Assembly: GCF_030811715.1 (NCBI RefSeq)
Contig: NZ_JAUSRH010000014.1
Location: forward strand, 1 to 64,000
Source: Sinomonas atrocyanea
GTDB lineage: Bacteria; Actinomycetota; Actinomycetes; Actinomycetales; Micrococcaceae
Direction of reading: 5' to 3'
DNA: 64,000 nucleotides
Every line of letters begins with the position of its first letter. The first letter of the stretch is position 1. Of the stretch, positions 33,406 through 42,587 are shown piece by piece. The notes under the pieces are model-generated. The model worked only from the letters and a program-made list of their open reading frames with translations. It was not told the origin of the DNA and made no database searches. Both the position numbers and the translations under genes were made by a program.

Positions 33406-34377
33406 TCAGGAGGCGATGGCCGGCGGCTTGGGCGGATCCGTCTTGACGACCTGGCCCACCGTGGCCTTCCACAGCGCGGCCCACGTGCCGTCCTCCTCGA
33501 TGGACTTGAGCCACGCGTTGACGAACGCGAGCGCGTCGCTGCCCTTGTGCAGTCCGATCCCGTACGGGTCCGCGTTGCCGAACGGGTCGCCGACGATCTT
33601 GACGTCCTTGTTCTTGGCCACGTCCGAGAGCAGGATCGACTGGTCGATCACGTAGGCGTCGACGCGGCCCTGCTGGACGGCGGCGAGGCACTTGGGATTG
33701 TCGTCGAAGGTCTGCACGTTGGCCTTCGGCGCGTACTTCTGCAGGAGGGCGACGCCGGTGCTGGCCGCCTGGGTGGCGACGTTCTTGCCCGCGAGGTCGT
33801 CCACCGAGTTGATGGACGAGTTCGTCGACTTCACGAGGATCGCCGACTTCGACTCGTAGTACGGGCCACCGAAGTCCACCTTCTGCTGGCGCGCCGGGGT
33901 GATCGAGTAGGTCGCGATGACCAGGTCCACGGACTGGTTCTGCAGGAGGGTCTCACGGGTGTCGACCGTGACCTGGCTGAGGTTCTCCTTGGGCTGGCCG
34001 GTGATGTACTTCGCGAGCAGCTGGGAGATGCCGGCGTCGAAGCCCGCCACCTTCCCGGTGGCCGGATCCCGCAGGGAGAACAGCGAGGAGGTGTCGGTGC
34101 CGCCCCGGTTGATCGCACCGCGGGCCTTGATGGCCTTGGCCCACGCGTTCCCGTCCACGAGCGAGGCGTCCGCGACCTTGCCCTTCGACAGGACCGCGTC
34201 GTACGCCGCGAGGTCGATCACCGACCCGGACGCGCCCGCTGAGCCCGATCCGGAGGGCGCAGGGAGCGAGGGGCTGCTCGAGCACGCGGCGAGCGCACCC
34301 GCGCCCAGCGTCCCCAGGCCGATGCCGAGGAGCTTCCTCCTGCTGAGCTGGAACCCGGCGATCTCGATCCGTTCCAT
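33406..34377 (-). CDS. glutamate-type ABC transporter substrate-binding lipoprotein
   Basis: The 323-residue precursor has a lipobox GALAAC after FQLSRRKLLGIGLGTLG (twin-arginine-like). The mature protein is a type 2 solute-binding domain: VAGFDAGISQLLAKYI, DTRETLLQNQSVDLVIATYSITPARQQKVDFGGPYYES and KNVATQAASTGVALLQKYAP, as in GluB. GGAGG precedes the ATG by eight bases. No cognate ATPase (GluA) gene is present beside it. Confidence 0.9.
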   Translation of the reverse strand: MERIEIAGFQLSRRKLLGIGLGTLGAGALAACSSSPSLPAPSGSGSAGASGSVIDLAAYDAVLSKGKVADASLVDGNAWAKAIKARGAINRGGTDTSSLFSLRDPATGKVAGFDAGISQLLAKYITGQPKENLSQVTVDTRETLLQNQSVDLVIATYSITPARQQKVDFGGPYYESKSAILVKSTNSSINSVDDLAGKNVATQAASTGVALLQKYAPKANVQTFDDNPKCLAAVQQGRVDAYVIDQSILLSDVAKNKDVKIVGDPFGNADPYGIGLHKGSDALAFVNAWLKSIEEDGTWAALWKATVGQVVKTDPPKPPAIAS

Positions 34378-34549
34378 GGCTGTACCTCCACGACGTCTGG
34401 CCCGCGAGCGGGCCGTCCAATGGCGGGGCCGGCGCCCCTCGACGATCTACGATTCGCCAGTCTAAGCATGATTTCCGTCACGCACGCACGTGCGCCGCGG
34501 GAAACGCGGGACTACTGTGAAAATCCCGAGACCCTCCGAACGCTAGGAC

Positions 34550-35743
34550 GTGGACGTGGACCTGGAAGCGATCGAATCAGCCGTCTCGCGGGAGACGATG
34601 GACTGGATCACGCGCCTGATTGGACTCGACACCACGAGTCGGGACTCGAACCTGCCGCTCATCGACCTCGTCGCCGCGGAGGTGCGCCGCCACGGCGTCG
34701 AACCCGTCCTCGTCCCGAATGCGGAGGGCAGCAAGGCCAACCTGATCGCCACCTTCCCGGCCTCCGACGGCTCGGTCCACGGCGGGATCGTCCTCTCCGG
34801 CCACACCGATGTGGTTCCCGTGGACGGCCAGGAGTGGTCGAGCGCCCCGTTCGCGCCCGAGATCCGCGAGGGGCGGCTGTACGGCCGCGGGGCGTGCGAC
34901 ATGAAGGGGTTCGTGGGCGCCGTCGTGGCCCGGATCGGGCAGATCGCCGCCGCGGACCTGCGCGAGCCGCTCCACCTGGCCTTCTCCTACGACGAGGAGA
35001 TCGGCTGCCTCGGCGCCGAGGACCTCGTCAAGGACATGGTGGGCCGCGGGCTCCGGCCGAGGGCGTGCATCGTCGGGGAGCCCACGGGCATGCGGGTGAT
35101 CCGCGGCCACAAGTCCATCAACCTCGTCCGCGTGGACTTCCGCGGGGTCGCCGCCCACTCCTCGCTCACCCCGAACGGCGTCAACGCCATCGAGCACGCC
35201 GCGGCGTTCGCCCGGTTCGTGCGCTCGGTCGCGGACGAGTTCCGCCAGCAGGGCCCGTACGACGACGCCTTCGACGTTCCGTACACGACCTGCACCGTGA
35301 ACCTCATCGAGGGCGGGATCGCCGTCAACACGATCCCGGCTGACTGCAGCCTCCACTTCGAGTTCCGCTCCATCGGCGGCGTCGACTCCCGGGCCCTCCT
35401 CGGGCGCTTCCGGGCCGAGCTCGCGCGGATCGAGGGCGAGATGAAGGCGGAGGACCCGCAGGCGGGCGTGGACGTGACCATCGTCGCTGCCGCGCCGGGG
35501 CTGGAGACGGCGGCCGACGCCGAAGTCGTCCGCCTGGCCGCGGAGTGGGGTGGTGAGCCGAGCACGGAGAAGGTCGCCTACGGCACCGAGGCCGGCCTGT
35601 TCGACCAGGGCGGCATCCCCACGGTGGTGTGCGGCCCGGGAGACATCGCGCAGGCCCACTCCGCCGACGAGTACGTCGACCTGGCCCAGCTGGCACGCTG
35701 CGAGGCGTTCCTCGACCGGGTCATCGCCCACCTGTTGGCCTGA
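34550..35743 (+). CDS. argE: acetylornithine deacetylase-type M20 peptidase
   Basis: The 397-residue enzyme has IVLSGHTDVVPVDGQEW, YGRGACDMKGFVGAVVA, FSYDEEIGCLGAEDLV, VIRGHKSINLVRVDFRGVAAHSS and the C-terminal YGTEAGLFDQGGIPTVVCGPG, all typical of ArgE-group deacetylases. It may deacetylate an N-acyl amino acid. The true substrate is uncertain, because it sits outside an arginine operon and next to a transporter. A TAGGAC box immediately before GTG 34550 would fit a leaderless mRNA starting at the in-frame GTG at 34556. Confidence 0.85.
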   Translation: MDVDLEAIESAVSRETMDWITRLIGLDTTSRDSNLPLIDLVAAEVRRHGVEPVLVPNAEGSKANLIATFPASDGSVHGGIVLSGHTDVVPVDGQEWSSAPFAPEIREGRLYGRGACDMKGFVGAVVARIGQIAAADLREPLHLAFSYDEEIGCLGAEDLVKDMVGRGLRPRACIVGEPTGMRVIRGHKSINLVRVDFRGVAAHSSLTPNGVNAIEHAAAFARFVRSVADEFRQQGPYDDAFDVPYTTCTVNLIEGGIAVNTIPADCSLHFEFRSIGGVDSRALLGRFRAELARIEGEMKAEDPQAGVDVTIVAAAPGLETAADAEVVRLAAEWGGEPSTEKVAYGTEAGLFDQGGIPTVVCGPGDIAQAHSADEYVDLAQLARCEAFLDRVIAHLLA

Positions 35744-35771
35744 TCGGCCTGGACCCACCCGAAGGAGCGCC

Positions 35772-37055
35772 ATGCCCGCCACCCCCGCCACCGTCGCGGC
35801 CACCCCTGAACGGCTCGCCGCGGCCCGCAAGGCCGTCGTCAGCAGCTCCATCGGCGCCGCCCTCGAGTGGTTCGACATCATCGTCTACGCCTCGTTCGCA
35901 ATCGTCATCGCCGAGAACTTCTTCCCTGAGGGGGACAGCACCCTTGGGCTCATCCTGACGTTCGCGACGTTCGCCATCTCCTACCTCGTCCGGCCGCTCG
36001 GCGGGATGTTCCTGGGCTCGTACGGCGACCGGCACGGCCGCAAGAAGGCCCTGACCGTGACGCTCGCGCTCATGATGCTCGGAACGCTCATCATGGCGAT
36101 CGCCCCGACCCACGCGCTCATCGGGGCGTGGGCGGGCATCATCATCCTCATCTCCCGGCTTATCCAGGGCTTCTCGGCCGGCGGCGAATTCGGCACGGCC
36201 ACGACCTTCCTCGTCGAGACCGCCCCGCACCGCAAGGCCTACTACGCCTCGTGGCAGGTCGCGGCCCAGGGCATCTCCATGTTCCTGGCCTCGGCGTTCG
36301 GGTTCGCGCTGTTCAGCTGGCTGACGAAGGAGCAGCTGTACTCGTGGGGCTGGCGCATCCCGTTCATCCTGGGGATCTTCATCGGCCCCGTCGGCCTCTA
36401 CATCCGCTCCCGCCTGTCCGAGACCGAGGAGTTCGAGCGGAGCGAGAAGCACGCGGCGCCGATCCGCGCCGTCTTCTCCACCCACCTCGGCAGGCTCTTG
36501 GCCGCCTCGGCGAGCATCGGCGTCGCCACCATCTCGATCTACCTGATCCTCTACATGCCCACCTTCGCGGTGAAGAGCCTGCACGTCCCCGCGAGCGCCG
36601 CCTACCTCGGCGGGGTGGTCGCGGGCCTCGTGATCCTCGTCGGGACTCCGTTCGTCGGCAGCCTCGCGGACCGATTCGGGCCGGCACGGCTCATGCTCTG
36701 GGCCGCGGTGGCGGCCCTCGTGCTCGCGTGGCCGCTGTTCCAGCTGATCATCAGCAGCCCTACGCTTCCGGTCTTCATCCTCGTCATCACGGTCCTGGGC
36801 ATCCTGTGCGCGCTCTACTTCGGCCCCCTGCCGACCCTGCTCACCGAGATCTTCCCGATCAACGTGCGCACCACGGGCGTCGGCGTGGCCTACAACGTGG
36901 GCGTCACCGTGATGGGCGGCCTCGCGCCCCTCGTGCTCACGTGGCTCCTGGGCCTCACCGGCGCGCTGGCCGCACCGAGCTTCTACTACATGGCGGTGGC
37001 CGTGATCTCCCTGATCGGGCTCGCCGTCGCGAGGCGGCGGTACCACGCCCGGTGA
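35772..37055 (+). CDS. MFS transporter, metabolite:H+ symporter (MHS) family
   Basis: The 427-residue 12-segment protein begins AARKAVVSSSIGAALEWFDIIVYASFAIVIAENFFP, the typical MHS start. GSYGDRHGRKKALTVTL, RLIQGFSAGGEFGTATTFLVE and RSRLSETEEFERSEK follow. MHS proteins import organic acids, proline or betaine with protons. GGAG precedes the ATG, 28 bases after the ArgE-like gene; the pair may serve uptake and cleavage of one acyl compound. Confidence 0.9.
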   Translation: MPATPATVAATPERLAAARKAVVSSSIGAALEWFDIIVYASFAIVIAENFFPEGDSTLGLILTFATFAISYLVRPLGGMFLGSYGDRHGRKKALTVTLALMMLGTLIMAIAPTHALIGAWAGIIILISRLIQGFSAGGEFGTATTFLVETAPHRKAYYASWQVAAQGISMFLASAFGFALFSWLTKEQLYSWGWRIPFILGIFIGPVGLYIRSRLSETEEFERSEKHAAPIRAVFSTHLGRLLAASASIGVATISIYLILYMPTFAVKSLHVPASAAYLGGVVAGLVILVGTPFVGSLADRFGPARLMLWAAVAALVLAWPLFQLIISSPTLPVFILVITVLGILCALYFGPLPTLLTEIFPINVRTTGVGVAYNVGVTVMGGLAPLVLTWLLGLTGALAAPSFYYMAVAVISLIGLAVARRRYHAR

Positions 37056-37131
37056 GACTGGGTTTCACCACCGCGCCGGGGACCGCTAGCGTGGGGGTCG
37101 GAACACACCATCGACGGCGAGGACGTGACCC

Positions 37132-37974
37132 ATGGCCCCCACCAGCAGCGATCTGGCAAGCACCGAGCTGGGCAGCTACGAAACGCTCGAGCTCGACCTC
37201 ACGGAGGGCATCCTGACCCTCACCGTGAACCGCCCCCAGGCCCTCAATGCCCTCTCCCAGCAGGTCATCGCGGACCTGTGGAAGGCCTTCACCGCGATCG
37301 AGGACTCCTGCACGCACGACGCCGGGTGGCCGGTCCGCGGGGTCATCGTCACCGGTGCGGGGGGCAAGGCCTTCGTGGCGGGGGCGGACATCCGCGAGAT
37401 GGCGTCGATGGAGCCCGACGAAGCGGCGGAGTACGCGCGCTCCGCCCAGGGCGTGACGCTCCTGATCGAGAAGGTGCCGGTGCCGGTCATCGCGGCGGTG
37501 GACGGGTTCGCCCTCGGCGGCGGCTGCGAGCTGGCCCTCGCGTGCGACTTCATCTACGCCTCGGAGGCCGCCCAGTTCGGCCAGCCCGAAGTCAACCTCG
37601 GGCTCGTGCCCGGCTTCGGCGGGTCGGTGCGCCTGCCCCAGCGCGTGGGACTGGGTCCCGCGCGCGAGCTCATCTACACGGGCCGGCGCATCGACGCAGC
37701 CGAGGCCCTCCGCCTCGGGCTCGTCAACCGGGTCCTCCCCGGCCGCGAGGAGCTCCTCGCGGCGGCGCGCGCCACCCTCGGCGAGATCGCCCCGAAGGCC
37801 CCGCTCGCCGTCGGGCTCGCCAAGCAGTCCATCACCCGCGCGTACGGGCGGCACACCGGCCAGGGCCTCGAGATCGAGGCCGAACTGTTCCGCGAGGCGT
37901 TCACCACCGAGGACATGCGCGAGGGCACGTCGGCGTTCCTCGAGAAGCGCGGGGCGGCGTTCACGGGGAAGTAG
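37132..37974 (+). CDS. enoyl-CoA hydratase/isomerase family protein
   Basis: The 280-residue crotonase-fold enzyme has LTVNRPQALNALSQQVI, GKAFVAGADIREMASM and VDGFALGGGCELALACDFIYASE with both oxyanion loops, then QPEVNLGLVPGFGGSVRLPQRVG with the catalytic Glu region. It hydrates 2-enoyl-CoA in beta-oxidation. CTHDAGWP (about residues 60-67) is an extra segment compared with usual members and contains the CACGACGCCGG core. GAGGAC precedes ATG. Confidence 0.88.
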   Translation: MAPTSSDLASTELGSYETLELDLTEGILTLTVNRPQALNALSQQVIADLWKAFTAIEDSCTHDAGWPVRGVIVTGAGGKAFVAGADIREMASMEPDEAAEYARSAQGVTLLIEKVPVPVIAAVDGFALGGGCELALACDFIYASEAAQFGQPEVNLGLVPGFGGSVRLPQRVGLGPARELIYTGRRIDAAEALRLGLVNRVLPGREELLAAARATLGEIAPKAPLAVGLAKQSITRAYGRHTGQGLEIEAELFREAFTTEDMREGTSAFLEKRGAAFTGK

Positions 37975-38000
37975 GGGTTTCGACTCCGCTCGACCACCGG
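37975..38000. repeat. GGTTTCGACTCC-type intergenic repeat
   Basis: GGTTTCGACTCCGCTCGACC followed by ACCGG starts directly after the hydratase TAG stop. It resembles a repeat type known to me from Arthrobacter and Microbacterium genomes (GGTTTCGAC...ACCACCGG); this is recall, not a search. Confidence 0.75.
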
Positions 38001-38078
38001 TTGAGATTTCAACCAAGGCACGGCTGGGGTCAAGGACCGCCACAGCTAATCGACAGGGTGCTGCCCGATTGTTGAAGC

Positions 38079-39521
38079 ATGACGGCGACACTCCCCACTC
38101 CCCAGCCCCGCACGGAGGCACTGCCCCGGGTGACCCGGCGCACCGCCCTGGGCCGTGAGCTCAGGGCCCGCGGACGGCGCCGCCTGATCGGCGCGGACCT
38201 GCTCGGCGTGGCCGCGTGGAGCTCGGCGGCCGCCGCCGTGGCCCTCTACCTCGCGGACGGCGGGGCCGGCCAGTTCGGCACCGTCCCCTCGGCACTCACG
38301 TCCATCGGCATCATCGCCGGGCTCATCGGCACGGACCTCGTGCTCGTCATGCTCCTCCTCGCCGCCCGGCTGCCCTGGATCGACCGGGCGATCGGCCACG
38401 ACCGCGCCATGGCCGTCCACGGCAGCCTCGGCAAGCCCTCGCTCTACCTGCTCCTGGCCCACATGGCCTTCCTCCTGCTCGGCTACGGCGCCTCCGAGGG
38501 CCTCAACCCGATCGCCGAGGCCGTGAGCCTGTGGAACCTCGTGCCGGACATGTGGCTCGCGTTCGTCTCGATCGCGCTGTTCATCGCCGTGGTCGTCACG
38601 TCCCTCGTCGCGGTGCGGCGCAAGATGCCGTACGAGTTCTGGCACGCGATCCACCTCCTCACCTACGCGGCGGTCCTGACCGCCATCCCCCACCAGTTCA
38701 GCGTCGGCGCACTCTTCGCCGAGGGGCACTGGCAGCGGCTCTACTGGGAGGTCTTCTACTGGGGCGTGGTCGTGGCGCTCCTCTGGTTCCGCGTGGTCAC
38801 GCCGCTGGTGCGCACGTGGCGCCACCAGCTCACAGTGAGCCGCGTGGTGCAGGAGGGGGCCGGCGTCGTGAGCATCGAGATGACGGGCCTGCGCCTGCAC
38901 GAGCTCACCGGCGAGGGCGGCCGGTTCTTCATCTGGCGCTTCCTGGCCCCCGGCCTGTGGTGGCACGCGCACCCGTTCAGCCTCTCGGCGGAGCCGCACG
39001 GGGAGTCCCTGCGCATCACCGTCCGCAACCTCGGCCGGGGCAGCGCCGCGCTCGCCCGGCTCCGCCCGGGAACCAAGGTGGCCCTCGCGGGGCCCTACGG
39101 CAACTTCGCCCACACCTCCCGCACCCGCCCCGGCCTGGTCCTCGTGGGCTCGGGCATCGGCATCACACCGATCCGCGCCCTGCTCGAGCGGGCCGAGTTC
39201 GCCCCGGGCGACGCGACCGTGATCCTCCGGGCCAGCGCCCCGCACCAGCTCTACCTGCGCGAGGAGATCGCCGCCCTGTGCCAGGCCCGCGGTGCCGTGC
39301 TGTACGAGCTCGTGGGCCGGCGCGCCCGCGGCAGCTCCTGGCTCCCCCGTCACCAGACGGGGCTGCGCCTGACCGACTACCTCCCCGCCGGCGCCCCCGC
39401 GCTGGCCGACACCGACGTCTACGTCTGCGGGCCCCGCGAGTGGTCCGACGCCGTCCTCGCCGACGCGAAGGCCTCCGGCGCCCGTGACGAGACCCTCCAC
39501 CGCGAAAGGTTCGACTGGTGA
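38079..39521 (+). CDS. ferric reductase-like transmembrane flavocytochrome
   Basis: The 480-residue protein has about six membrane segments in the first 235 residues with candidate heme histidines (GHDRAMAVHGSLGK, LLLAHMAFLLLG, FWHAIHLLTYAAV, AIPHQF). A cytoplasmic FNR-like part follows: FAD site WWHAHPFSLSAEPHG, LRITVRNLGRGSAAL, and NAD(P) site LVGSGIGITPIRALLERA with the C-terminal YVCGPREW. It would carry electrons from NAD(P)H across the membrane. The next two genes overlap or nearly overlap and encode its likely extracellular FMN carrier and flavin-attaching enzyme. Confidence 0.9.
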   Translation: MTATLPTPQPRTEALPRVTRRTALGRELRARGRRRLIGADLLGVAAWSSAAAAVALYLADGGAGQFGTVPSALTSIGIIAGLIGTDLVLVMLLLAARLPWIDRAIGHDRAMAVHGSLGKPSLYLLLAHMAFLLLGYGASEGLNPIAEAVSLWNLVPDMWLAFVSIALFIAVVVTSLVAVRRKMPYEFWHAIHLLTYAAVLTAIPHQFSVGALFAEGHWQRLYWEVFYWGVVVALLWFRVVTPLVRTWRHQLTVSRVVQEGAGVVSIEMTGLRLHELTGEGGRFFIWRFLAPGLWWHAHPFSLSAEPHGESLRITVRNLGRGSAALARLRPGTKVALAGPYGNFAHTSRTRPGLVLVGSGIGITPIRALLERAEFAPGDATVILRASAPHQLYLREEIAALCQARGAVLYELVGRRARGSSWLPRHQTGLRLTDYLPAGAPALADTDVYVCGPREWSDAVLADAKASGARDETLHRERFDW

Positions 39522-40045
39522 GAAAACGCGCAGCACTCTCCGCCTCCGTCGCGTCCCTCGGCATCCTCGCCATCGGCTGGCAGGCCGGCGCGCACGCCCT
39601 CGAGGCCGCCCAGCCCACGGCCGGCACCCCCGGCACTGCCGGCGCCGCGAACGGCACGGGAAGCACCGCGGCGGCCAGCGGCTCGGGTGCCTCGGGCGCC
39701 TCCGGCGGGGCGTCGGGCACGTCCGGCTCATCTGGATCGGGCACCAGCCAGGCGGCCGGGTCCCAGCCCCAGAACACCTACGCGGGCCAGACCGTCTCGA
39801 CACGCTACGGCGACGTCCAGGTCCAGATCACCGTGCGGAACGGCAAGATCACCGACGTAGCGGCCCTGCACCTCACCGACGCCGAGAGGCGCTCCCAGAT
39901 GATCAGCGCCACCGCGGCCCCGATCCTGCGCTCGGAGGTCCTGCAGGCCCAGTCGGCCAACGTCCAGACGGTCAGCGGCGCCACGATCACTTCGGATGCC
40001 TACCTCCAGTCCCTCCAGGCGGCCCTCGATGCAGCCCATCTCTGA
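39518..40045 (+). CDS. secreted FMN-binding protein
   Basis: The 175-residue protein has an N-terminal membrane/signal segment (RKRAALSASVASLGILAIGWQAGAHA) and a long Gly/Ser/Thr/Ala linker (residues 30-75). The FMN-binding domain has TRYGDVQVQITVRNGKITDV and the flavinylation motif TVSGATITSDAYLQSLQ, whose Thr is covalently linked to FMN by ApbE in this family. It starts four bases inside the reductase gene (GTGA). It is probably anchored outside the membrane, where it accepts electrons. Confidence 0.9.
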   Translation: MRKRAALSASVASLGILAIGWQAGAHALEAAQPTAGTPGTAGAANGTGSTAAASGSGASGASGGASGTSGSSGSGTSQAAGSQPQNTYAGQTVSTRYGDVQVQITVRNGKITDVAALHLTDAERRSQMISATAAPILRSEVLQAQSANVQTVSGATITSDAYLQSLQAALDAAHL

Positions 40046-40937
40046 GCCCACTCCGGGCCTCCGGGCGTCCGACACCTGGGCGCCCGCTCCGGCTCTGCGC
40101 GCACGGACGTTCGCCTGCATGGGCACGGTGGTCAGCCTCACCGCGCCCGTGGGCTCTGGCAGCGCGGCGCAGGCCGATCTCGATCGGCTCGAGGCCGCGG
40201 CCGCCGTGGTCGAGGACCAGTTCGCGGCCCTCGACGCGCAGTTCAGCCTCTACCGGCCGGACTCGGAGGCGAGCCGGATCGCCCGCGGGGAGCTGGCCCT
40301 CCTGCAGGCCAGCCCGCTCCTGCGGGACCTGTACGCCGACGCGGTGCGGTGGCGCGGCCGGACCGACGGCGCCTTCACGCCCGAGCGTCCGGACGGGCTC
40401 CTGGACCTGGGCGGCCTCGTGAAGGGGTACGCGATCGCCGAGGCGGGCCGCTCCCTCGTGGCGCTCGGCCTGCACGACTGGTGCCTCAACGCGGGCGGAG
40501 ACGTGCTCGTCTCCGGTTCACCGGCGCCGTCGTCCGCGTCCTCGGCTTCCGCGGCGGCGGGTGAGGCCGGCGCTCCCCCGTGGCTCGCCGGGATCGTGGA
40601 CCCCGCCGATCGGCGCACCCTGCTGGGCTCCTACCCGCTCGGGCCGCGGCCGCCGGCGCGGCTCGCTCTGGCGACCTCGGGCTCGGCCGAGCGCGGCGAC
40701 CACATCTGGACCGTCGGGCTGCGCGGGCCCTCCGGCCACCGCCGGCCCGAGTTCGCCCAGGTGAGCGTGGCGGCGCAGGACATCGTCACCGCGGACGTCC
40801 TCGCCACCGCGGTCGTCGCCGGCGGCCGGGCCACCCTCGATGCCGTCACCGCCCGCTGGGACGTGGACGTGCTCGCCGTGGCGCACGACGGCGGCCTGCT
40901 CGCCACCCCGGGGTTCCGCGCCCCGAGCGCGGCGTAG
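40029..40937 (+). CDS. apbE: FAD:protein FMN transferase
   Basis: The 302-residue ApbE-family protein has FACMGTVVSLTAPVG, FSLYRPDSEASRIARGE, the FAD-site segment DLGGLVKGYAIAEAGRSL, LNAGGDVLVSG, ATSGSAERGDHIWT and the metal-binding DIVTADVLATAVVAGG. It attaches FMN to the SGAT motif of the preceding protein. The start overlaps that gene by 17 bases; an earlier ATG at 39996 is possible. A Ser/Ala-rich linker (SPAPSSASSASAAAGEAG) is inserted in the middle. There is no clear signal peptide, which is odd because flavinylation is usually outside the membrane. Confidence 0.88.
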   Translation: MQPISEPTPGLRASDTWAPAPALRARTFACMGTVVSLTAPVGSGSAAQADLDRLEAAAAVVEDQFAALDAQFSLYRPDSEASRIARGELALLQASPLLRDLYADAVRWRGRTDGAFTPERPDGLLDLGGLVKGYAIAEAGRSLVALGLHDWCLNAGGDVLVSGSPAPSSASSASAAAGEAGAPPWLAGIVDPADRRTLLGSYPLGPRPPARLALATSGSAERGDHIWTVGLRGPSGHRRPEFAQVSVAAQDIVTADVLATAVVAGGRATLDAVTARWDVDVLAVAHDGGLLATPGFRAPSAA

Positions 40938-40985
40938 GGCCGGACGGCCGCGGGCCCGGAGCCGGACGGGTCAGATGCGGACGGG

Positions 40986-41754
40986 TCAGAGGCGGACGGG
41001 CGCCGGGTACTTCGGGCTCAGTCCGTCCCCCGAGGAGCGGCCCGTGACGCGCCGGACGACCCACGGCCACGCGTACTCCCGCGTCCACGCGGCGTTGGCA
41101 CGGAGCTGCTCGACGCGGCTCAGCTTGGGCAGCGGCACGGCGTCGGGGACCTCGGCCAGGCCCTCGTGCTCGAGCAGCTCCAGGACCCGGTTGGCCATCG
41201 TCGCGTGGCCGAGCGGGGACATGTGCATCCGGTCCACGTCCCACATGCGCCAGTCCTGGAACTCATGGAAGCGCCAGTAGTCGACCAGGGCGGCCCCGTG
41301 GCGGTCGGCGATCCAGCGGACCTGCTCGTTGTAGATCGCGGTCCGGCCGCGCATGGTCCCGAACACCTTGGACGAGCCGGCGTCGAAGCCCGTGAAGAGC
41401 AGCACCTGGGCGCCCGCATCCACGAGGCGGCCCACCGCGGCGTCGTACCCCTCCATGAGGGCGTCGATGTCCACCTTGGGCCGCAGGATGTCGTTCGCCC
41501 CCGGCGTACAGCGTCACGAGCGTGGGGCGCAGCGCGAGGGCGGGCTCGATCTGCTCGGCGAGGATCTGGCGGATCTTGCGGCCGCGGATCGCGAGGTTCG
41601 CGTATCCGAGGCCGGGGTCGGCCCGCTGGAGCTGCTCGGCCACCCGGTCTGCCCAGCCGCGCACGCCGTTCGGGCGCGAGGCGTCCGCGTCGCCGACCCC
41701 CTCGGTGAACGAGTCGCCCAGGGCCACGAAGCGGGAGGTGAAGGACTCGCTCAC
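40986..41754 (-). pseudogene. SGNH/GDSL hydrolase with a single-base frameshift
   Basis: The N-terminal half ([20 protein letters not shown], then [11 protein letters not shown]) is read in one frame and the C-terminal half ([16 protein letters not shown] to DRMHMSPLGHATMANRVLE) in another. The join is a run of five C at 41498-41502; with four, the text reads [17 protein letters not shown], as in the intact paralogue at 53634-54494 (YAGGNDIL). All catalytic blocks (GDS, ND, DxxH) would then be present. A real inactivating mutation or a sequencing error are both possible. It overlaps the MarR gene by four bases. Confidence 0.85.
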
Positions 41755-42278
41755 GGTGCCACCCCGCCGTCGTACGCCGGACCGAGGAGGCGCTCGCGGG
41801 ACGGATCCCGGAAGATCCAGTTCTCCTCCTGGAGCCTGCCGACGATCTTCTCGCCGATGTCCGCCAGCCGGGCCACGTCATCGGCCCCGAGGGCGTCGAA
41901 CACGAGCTGGCGCACGCGCTGCACATGCTCGGGCGCCAGGTCCGCGATGGTCTCCCAGCCGGCGTCGGTGAGGTGCGCGGTGGTGACGCGGGCGTCGTCC
42001 GGGCAGGGGCGCCGGTCGATCCACCCCCGGCCCTGGAGCTTCGTCACCACGTGCGAGAGGCGCGAGAGCGAGGCCGAGGTGCGGGAGGCGAGCTCCTTCA
42101 TCGGGAGCATGCGGCCCTCGGCCTCGGAGAGCATCGCGAGCACGTTGTAGTCGAACAGGGACAGCTTGTTCAGCTGCGTCAGGTGCGCGTCGAGGGCTGC
42201 CGGCAGGAGCGTGGTCACGCTCAGCAGGGCAAGCCACGCCCGGCGCTCCTGGGCGTCAAGCCAGCGGGGTTCCGTCAC
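41751..42278 (-). CDS. MarR-family transcriptional regulator
   Basis: The 175-residue regulator has [75 protein letters not shown], the usual MarR winged helix with DDAR wing. The GTG at 42278 was chosen because upstream sequence is not family-like. It is divergent from the YciI-like gene (24 bases between starts) and overlaps the SGNH gene downstream. Its targets are unknown. Confidence 0.9.
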   Translation of the reverse strand: MTEPRWLDAQERRAWLALLSVTTLLPAALDAHLTQLNKLSLFDYNVLAMLSEAEGRMLPMKELASRTSASLSRLSHVVTKLQGRGWIDRRPCPDDARVTTAHLTDAGWETIADLAPEHVQRVRQLVFDALGADDVARLADIGEKIVGRLQEENWIFRDPSRERLLGPAYDGGVAP

Positions 42279-42302
42279 GGGTACCAAGCATAGGCTGTGG
42301 GG

Positions 42303-42587
42303 ATGCTCATCGTTTCGCTCACCTACACCGTGCCGCTCGACGTCGTCGAGGCCCACCTCGAGGCCCACCGGACGTGGCTCCGCGACGCCGTGGACCGCGG
42401 GCTCGTGGTCGCCGCCGGGCGCAAGAACCCGCGCACCGGCGGGATCCTGCTCTCCCTCGCGGACCGGGGCGCGCTCGAGGCCGCGATCGCCGAGGACCCG
42501 TTCTCGGTGCACGGCGTGGCCGAGTTCGAGGTCATCGAGGCGGACATGACCGCGGCGGCCATGGGGTTCGAGGCGCTGCTCGCCTGA
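42303..42587 (+). CDS. YciI family protein
   Basis: This 94-residue ferredoxin-like fold protein starts MLIVSLTYTVPLDVVEAHLEAHRTWLRDAVDRG and has the family core LVVAAGRKNPRTGGILLS with DPFSVHGVAEFEVIE. Family members are small putative enzymes of uncertain function. The TAGGCT box 6 bases upstream of an alternative GTG (42297) suggests a leaderless transcript. Confidence 0.85.
   Translation: MLIVSLTYTVPLDVVEAHLEAHRTWLRDAVDRGLVVAAGRKNPRTGGILLSLADRGALEAAIAEDPFSVHGVAEFEVIEADMTAAAMGFEALLA

Noticed and set aside
34500-34549. Separate small gene before the ArgE-like gene
   Set aside because: No ribosome site, conserved protein or adequate length; the stretch is better explained as promoter and leaderless start.
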